Below are positions 56,406 through 64,000 of a DNA stretch of 64,000 nucleotides, piece by piece. Within the stretch, counting starts at the first letter, position 1, and every line of letters begins with the position of its first letter. Source of the DNA: Dillenia suffruticosa (lineage: Eukaryota; Streptophyta; Magnoliopsida; Dilleniales; Dilleniaceae); the NCBI GenBank assembly GCA_033439265.1, contig JAVTVX010000013.1:3560501-3624500 (forward strand), in the 5' to 3' direction. The translations under genes were made by a program, and so were the position numbers. The notes beneath the pieces are model-generated. The model searched no databases and was not told the DNA's origin. It saw nothing but the letters and a program-made list of their open reading frames with translations.

Positions 56406-58338
56406 TCAATGATCCAAGGCTCTACCAAGAACTTCTAAGAATTGATTGTGTGCGGTGAGCTGCGGGAAATGCCCATTAGTGTCTATGATTTCCACCGTTG
56501 ATTTGGCCTTGATCTTTTGCTGCATGTAGATAGGAACAGAGTTTGGAACGACAATGTCACTGGGGGTATGAATTATGGTGCATGGAGTGGTGACCCTGTC
56601 GAGAATGTCCCTTTGATCACTGAGAAAGACCGTTTTGGCCACAGAGAGTGCAACCTCAGGCTTCATGCTTGCCAAGCATTTTGCAAATTTGTGGACCGAA
56701 TGAGGATCATTTTGATCAACTACAAGAGATGCAAAGGCTGATGCCCAATTTTGGTAGTTGGTTTCTATGTTTAGAAGGATTTGGTCAATGTCTGAGTCCT
56801 CAAATCCTCCGATGTAGTCATCCTTATTTATGTACCTACATATTTTAGCAACAAGTGAGCTTTTCTACAAAACCATTTGTCCCCGGCAGTACAATTTGAA
56901 AAAAAAAACCTTGGACGATCTATGGTAGTTCTTAATAATGACCCTAGCATTGAATGTAGGAAACTCCTGTCTACAAGTTCAGATAGATGAACAATTATAA
57001 CTAACTATTGTGATCACATGGTTATATCACAAACAACCCCAAATAATAAGCCCATATGTCAAAAAGATGTCATTTCAGTTCTATTTTTGTCTAGATCCAA
57101 CAGGGTTGACCCCAAAAAAATTCCATTCAACATTGAAAATCAATTGGCGGTCGGTCCAGATTTTTCAGAATTTTAAGTGGGTTCTTGCTGATTCTTTCAT
57201 TTAACTCCCCCCGCCCCAACCACCGATTTTAATCTTTTTGATTCTGTAGGCTTTTCACAAGCAAAAAATCTTTGTTCTTTGACAAAGTACACATGCAAAA
57301 TATATCAGAGGATTCTTCTTTACTGTTTTCATGCACTAATATTGGACAAATGTTTGACTTTTCCGACCCATCGTCTGTCTTAATGCAGTGTTGTTATGTC
57401 CTTGATATGGCTTTTTTGATCTTATCTCATATGTTTGTGATTAATAACTAAAAATGTCGAAAAATTTTACATCCATTAGTCTAATCTTGATTCACCATCA
57501 AAGATGGTGAACATTTTTTTTTTTTCTTTTTGAAAAAATTAAAGGACTAGAAAAACAACAGAACTTCAAAGCATTCAAAGCATTCAAAGCATCGAAGGGT
57601 GTTCCTTGTAAAAGAACAAAAGAACAACTGCTCCCATAATCTTTTTGATCTTATCTTATTTTTGCTCCCATAATCAACCAAAAGGACAACTGCTTTAAAA
57701 AAACTATAGAGAGAAAAGAAAAGTAAAAGATCCTTAAATAACCTAAAGAGAGAGATATAAAAAAAAATTACAAGTTATTCTCCCGAGAAATATCAAAAAC
57801 GGTCTTTCCGATAAAAAAAGGGGGTGTTTTTGCAGCCCGTAATCATCAAAACTGTTTCAGCCCTAACGAATAGCTAGTTAATTTATATTACTTTTGAGAA
57901 AATAAATTAATATCAATTAGGAAGAAGAAGAACATGAGAAGTTTGCAGGTTTTACCTCGGAGAAGATCCAACAAGCACGAGCCTCCTAAAGAGCTCAGGC
58001 CTTTTAATGGAAGCAATGCATCCGATCATACCAGACATGGAGTGACCGACAAAAACACAAGAAGTCAAGTTCATCTCCTCCATGAGAGAAATCAAGTCAC
58101 TAGCAAAAGCATCATAGGAAGAGTACTTGACATGATCAAACAAGGTTTGATCACTTATAGCGCCAGAGAAAATCCAGTCAAAGACAAGAACGCGGTAGCG
58201 GAGAGCCAAAAAAGGGAGGATATTGTCCCAGACAGATTGATCTCCTCCATAACCATGAGCTAGAACTATGACTTCATTGCCTGAGCCCACAATTCTAGCA
58301 TTCATGGTTGTTGAGAGAGTCTTTCCTAGCTTAACCAT
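56406..58338 (-). CDS. DLK2: D14/KAI2-family alpha/beta hydrolase, DLK2-like
   Basis: Two exons, 57956-58338 and 56406-56835, with the intron after the second base of an Arg codon; 270 residues, normal for this family. Core features: VLAHGYGGDQSVWD (oxyanion strand region), the nucleophile elbow GHSMSGM with Ser at about 100, the acid in HTPSDIVVP (Asp at about 221), and the base in DTNGHFPQLTAH (His at about 250). The triad is therefore complete. D14 and KAI2 perceive strigolactones and karrikin-like butenolides; DLK2 is their more divergent paralogue, whose ligand is poorly defined. GHSMSGMIGCIASIKRPELF and KYSSYDAFASDL favour DLK2 over D14 or KAI2 by memory. The ATG at 58336-58338 is the first in frame and gives the usual short N-terminus. 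No signal peptide; cytosolic/nuclear expected. Confidence 0.9.
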
Positions 58339-59984
58339 GTGTGGTTTTCAAGAAAAAGGAAAGAGGTCTTATTTTTATGTATTATTACTGTTGAGAGGAA
58401 TGGGGAGAGGAGAGGAAGAGAGAGAGAGAAACTATGTTGGAGTATTATTTGCTGTGGTTTCGCTTCTATTATATAAGCCCCAATGACTGCCTCGATTGCA
58501 GATAAGCACATCTGCTCAATGTTTTAAAAATGGTTTTTTTTTTATTTAATTAATTATTTAATGTTTATTGAGTTACATCATAATTCCACCTTTGAAATGG
58601 ACCAAAAGAAATATTTTAATAAATGGAGTCCTGTTTGCTCTCTAAACGGGCGAACCAATAAATAAATAAATAAGAAAATTACTGGTGGCCCTTCATTTTA
58701 TGTCTCATGGGTTTTCAACACACACTGCCATATCTATTCACTTGGTTTGTTAACTAAAAAGAAATTAAAGAATATTCTTCTTAATTAGTATACTGCTGTA
58801 TTTATCTTTATATATAGAATAAAGGGTATGTTTTATATCTCAACCATCTTTGAGGCAATTTTTTATGACATCTTTGTTATAATAAAGGAATAAGAATACA
58901 TTTTTATATATGAATTATGCATCTGAAATACTATTTTTTTTTTACCTTTTTTTCACCAAAGGAGAGTATAGATATTCTTGAAGAAAGAGAAAGGAGTAGA
59001 GATCACTGATTATTGCTCCATGTTCATGTCTTCTGCAATAACATGCACACAGGGCCAAGGAAAGGAGACCAGGGCAGTTGCCGTTCAAAATTATTATTAT
59101 GTATATAATTAAATTTTTTTTTTAATTTTATTAAAAATTATTTTAAACATATGTAATATTTTATTAGTTATATAAATTTCTAACTTTATTTATAAATGCA
59201 GACATCTACTCGCAAGCAAACACATAGTAAAGTACACGTATTGCATGAGTATAAAGGTAGATTCTGGTTTTGAGGTTGACCATTGGAACCAATCTAATGG
59301 TAGCCGGATGCCCAAGACAACCTCTAGGCTAGAGGCAGGTCCTACTTTTTTGGATCATAAAAGCAATATTGAGTCAATCACGGCATCATCCTGGCGAAGA
59401 GGATCAAAGCAACCCAAAAAAAAAAAAAAAACAAAAAATCATTATTTTTTGATATTCTAGGAGAAAAAGGTAAAATTAAATTTGGGCCGTTGGATTTGAG
59501 TAATCATTCAACGAGGTTGACATTTTGAGAACCGCTTGGAGGGCCCAGATCTTAATGCTAAAAGGTAGATTCTTGTTTTTCAAACATTCACCCTCTTTCT
59601 CCTACCTGTGGTAATTTGAAGAATAAAATATTATTTTTTAAAACAATAATATTTATAAATTTCATTCAATTTTAATAATAATAAAATGAATTTTAATTTT
59701 AATATTTAGAATCGATCCTGTTTAATTTTTTTGATTTGATTAAATCTTTTATATAACAATTTAATTAATCGGAACATTTAATATGTATTTTATAAAATTT
59801 AGAATCAAAGTGATTGTAATAATATATAACTCATTAGTAAAATGATTATATTTTTATATAATACACACCAATTGAATACACCACCCTTTATTGGAAAGTT
59901 GTAATTTCATAAAGCATGCACCGGGCATTGCTAGTAAAAAATTGACTCCATTCGCTAGTATTGGGAGGATAAAAAAACGTGAGA
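58339..59984. other. Upstream region of the DLK2-like gene and spacer
   Basis: A GA-rich leader (58,415-58,430) precedes the gene. The remainder is AT-rich with no recognised gene. Confidence 0.5.
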
Positions 59985-60242
59985 GAGAGAGAGAGAGAGA
60001 GAGAGAGTCTGAATTGATGAGGTGGGGCAGAGCAATAAAGTAGGAGCGGAGAGGACAACCACAAAAACAGGTGAAGGAGGCAGTTGCTTCGGACACAAAA
60101 GGACCCTTTTGTCGGTTAGCGATGATCTGTGACTCACAGGATGGGTCCAAGCCCGACCTTTTCCGCATTAAAAGGCTTTGGGTCCCACCCACGTTCAATC
60201 TTCACCAAAAGATTTTCTTTTCGACATGTCACATTCATTCTT

Positions 60243-60301
<59 letters not shown>
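59985..60301. repeat. GA and CT microsatellites flanking a GC-richer stretch
   Basis: (GA)n at 59,981-60,007 and (CT)n at 60,244-60,298 bracket about 235 bp of more balanced composition (for example GGATGGGTCCAAGCCCGACC). Reading frames here owe their Ser-Leu repeats to the microsatellites. No gene recognised. Confidence 0.6.
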
Positions 60302-60426
60302 CTACACTAGAAAGAGAATTAAATAAAACTTTGTGGAATATCATTTGAAAAATACGTAGAAAGGATCACTCGCAAGACCTCAATTCGAGTGCCACTGCCA
60401 CCCTCTGTCTCATTTGGATTCACACG

Positions 60427-60901
<475 letters not shown>

Positions 60902-60902
<1 letters not shown>

Positions 60903-63900
60903 ACCATTGGAATAGGGCATCATAGGTGAAAGTAGAGACTCTTAGGTTAATTGAAGGGGAAAACGATTGAGAGCTGGTTCCACTTATTATTGAGATTGGG
61001 AGCAATAAAAGACAGGTTTTGAAAAAGTAAATACGCCGAAAGCAGATTCTCAAATCACGCTCATCTCTTGCCATTCCCAAGGTTGCCTGTCAAACGAATC
61101 CATTTTGCGGTCGCCTTCACCCTTCACCCTTCCGTGTGTTTTTTTAATTTATTATATATATTTAAAATTATAATTTAATTAATTTAATTCGATATTTATA
61201 ATGTCGTATTTAAAAAATTTTGATTTAAAAATTTTAATTTCATATCTTATTAATCCAATCAATCGTTAATTTCATATGCTTTCATGCGAGTGTGAATAAA
61301 TCTTCTAAAACCCATAAAAAAGCCTCCTAATCCATTTTCTCTCTCTTTTTTTTTTTAATATTTATTCATTAAAATATAATAATATAATTTTGAAAATAAT
61401 AAATAAAATTTTGATAAAAAAATAAAATTATTTAACCTACAATTTCTTCTTTTCTAAACACTAATCAAGCATGCAGCGTCTAATTAAGTTTGCGCACCAT
61501 AAAAAAATTATACTCAAATTTCATAACTGAAATATTTTATTTTTTAAAAAACTTGATTTATGCTTCGTGACATCATATGATAGGAAAATATTATTTTCTA
61601 AAATTGTTTGGCCTAAAAAAATGTCTTAGTGTTGGCCGCGTTACCTTACTAAGCAAGAAAACCTTTGTATACTTACAATTCTAAATGACTGCAAAGAATA
61701 ATATTTTATATATTTGAAATGAAAATTCATGCACTTTTATGACAATGGTCCCTAATGGGTCTAGTCAGCTAAACGCATTGTCAAAAGTCGGGGCATTAGC
61801 GACCCACTCTTTAGTTTTTAGTGATATAACTTATTTTATTTTTAATCTTATCTTTTACTTATCAATTATCATGCTCTCTACGGCTCTTTAGAGGCCCCCC
61901 AAATTGCCAAATTGGCATACCTTTTCGATTTTGTTTTCCATTCTTCTAATACTGCCATTTTAAGCTGCAACCTGAACTCCGCCCCCCAATTTTTTTAATA
62001 CAATAATTCGGTCGATCCATCGAAAGATCAAACGGTTAAAAAGGGGATAAAATGGAAAGAGTCGTAGATATTTTCTCTTTTTATTTAGATCCATTTGAAT
62101 AATTCATCGATTTCATATATTTTAATAATAAAAATCAAATCGGAATAATTTTTGATCGAACCAACCAATCAGATTTGATATTAAAAATACGGATGAATTG
62201 ATATACATGGATGTATCCATATATTTTATGAATATTTATTGAAAGGGACTGAAAGTCTATCTTCTTAGTTGGCACTACACGTTTGAAATTTCTATGAGAT
62301 TGAGTTTGGATAAAAATTATAAAGTTGAAAAGCCATTATAATTCATCGAATTGGGTGTATTGGTGGTCTGTGATTTCTATAACTGAGATCAACAGTTTAT
62401 GTTCTAGCAATTTCTTTTAGTATGACAAATTAAACTTTTCATACTTCCAATCTAATGATCAAAGATGGAACTTCTTGCGTGGATGAAGATCGCAGAATCA
62501 AACATGTTTTGAACCAATTTACTTAATTTGGATGGTAAGGGAAAACCATGATTCATACGTATCGTATCGTGATACTTTTAACTTGTGATTGACATGTTTT
62601 GGAATGACTCGGGAAATATCCCAATTATGCCAAGCCAATGTATATCTTTTATATTTGATTGGTCCAAATGAAACTTTGGGTAAATAGAATAATAATAATA
62701 AATAAATAAATAATAATTGAGGAGAAGAATAGGCACGGTACGTTGTTCAAATTGGCTAAGAAAGTCATCCATTATGAGGAATGAAATCAAACATGACTTT
62801 TTGAATACCATAATACCCCCCCCCCCAAAAAAAAAAGTCAATGGCCTGTTTTGACTGCAATTATGCATATGTATAAATAGAGGTCCTAGAAACGTATCCC
62901 AGTTTACTTAAATATTATTATTATTTTTCTTGTAAAATATAATTATCGATGCAATCGTGCGAAAAAGAAAACAAAAATTACTTAAAACTTTTTTCATAGC
63001 TGAAATATTCTTCAAAATTTTTATATAGTCAAAAAGATAAAATTTCAAGATCAACTCGAATCTGCCTCTCTGGGCTGTGGGAAATGTGTGTGTAATGTAA
63101 AGATCATGAATTCTCACCAAAAAAAAAAAAATAAAAAAAAAAAATGTAAAGATCATGAACCCATGAACGGGACTCACAAGTTAGGCTGCTTCTTATATCA
63201 TATGTATAATGCCATGTGACACCAAGTCCTTTGGCCAAACAAATCCCCTGCAGAACATGTTACTACTCATAAAGTACATTTTGTCGTGCTGGGAGTGTGG
63301 GACACACTATTCTCCTCACAACTTCTCAATGCAATTTTTCGCTCCTTTTGGGGTCAGACAATTCATATTTTATGGGAATTTCATATTATTAAGAAGAAGA
63401 AATTGGGACAGAGATGAACAAAATTTGCAAAATAATGATAGGGAGCAACAAATATGTTAATCCCAATATTTAACCCAATTGAAAAAAAAAAAAAAGAAAA
63501 CTAAATATTCATGAAATCGATAGTCCTTCGTAATAGACATAGTCATAGTGTGTAGTTTAGAGTCCACCCTTTCATGAAAGATTATGATGTATTAAATTTT
63601 TGATATAGTGCCATTTGATAGGTGCGTCGTTTTGCCTTCATAATTTTTTTTTCTCCAACTAGTTAAAAAGCTGTACATTTTTGTCAATAATATTTTATTG
63701 TATATATATATTTATATATTTTAATTCAATATGATACTCTGAATTTAAATCTATGCTATTAAGGGTAACCCTTGTATTGTAGTTTTAATCACAAATCAAA
63801 GGAAGGAGATGTGCTTTTATATCACAAAAATTCATACGTTGGTTTTTTATCAGCGGATGCTCTTAATTAGATTGAATCCAAGTCCATTATTGACGGGTTT

Positions 63901-64000
63901 AAAATTGGTGACACTATTAATTTAGAAATTCTCCTGCCAATTAATTATTTATTATCTCTTTCTTTCTTCCTTATAGGACATTGAAGGGTCCTTATCATAA
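60902..64000. other. AT-rich spacer, no gene recognised
   Basis: Contains homopolymer runs (for example C/A at 62,816-62,836) and short open frames without family resemblance. Nothing here could be supported as a gene on either strand. Confidence 0.5.

Overview
This is nuclear DNA from a flowering plant, most likely a eudicot. Genes carry many GT-AG introns. The protein set is plant-specific: a karrikin/strigolactone-receptor-like hydrolase, a ROTUNDIFOLIA/DEVIL peptide, a plastid Nudix hydrolase and a GH17-X8 glucanase remnant. Spacers are very AT-rich, with long GA/CT and AT microsatellites, tRNA-derived SINEs, solo LTRs and a plastid DNA insertion. No bacterial, viral or CRISPR signal was seen.

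Layout. 1-3.5 kb: first exon of a Qa-SNARE syntaxin (SYP3 type, minus), whose intron runs off the left edge and holds a duplicated segment split by a solo LTR. 5.8-6.3 kb: broken 3' end of a GH17-X8 glucanase gene. 7.0-12.5 kb: an 11-exon tRNA (guanine37-N1)-methyltransferase gene (minus) with one damaged splice donor. 14.9-15.0 kb: a 50-codon RTFL/DVL peptide gene (minus). 16.8-27.3 kb: an intact 15-exon 2-oxoglutarate/Fe(II) oxygenase gene (minus). 28.9-39.3 kb: its tandem paralogue, now a pseudogene with stops, frameshifts, lost splice sites, a solo LTR and a plastid rpoC2 insertion. 43.1-43.8 kb: a foldback element just upstream of a 9-exon Nudix hydrolase gene (plus, 43.9-47.0 kb). 48.1-53.3 kb: a 3-hydroxyisobutyryl-CoA hydrolase-like gene (minus) with what looks like a pair of mutually exclusive exons. 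56.4-58.3 kb: a two-exon D14-LIKE2-type alpha/beta hydrolase gene (minus). 58.4-64 kb: no gene recognised; microsatellites and a tandem hairpin repeat.

The genes do not form a pathway. They are ordinary, separately transcribed loci for vesicle traffic, tRNA modification, growth signalling, oxidative metabolism, nucleotide or thiamin metabolism, acyl-CoA metabolism and butenolide-type signalling. The most notable observation is the alternative-exon pair at 51,531-51,863. Either exon keeps the reading frame, using both creates an immediate stop, skipping both shifts the frame, and the choice rewrites an active-site loop of a crotonase-fold enzyme. All exon coordinates were read by eye from splice signals, reading-frame phase and family knowledge; none was checked against transcripts.
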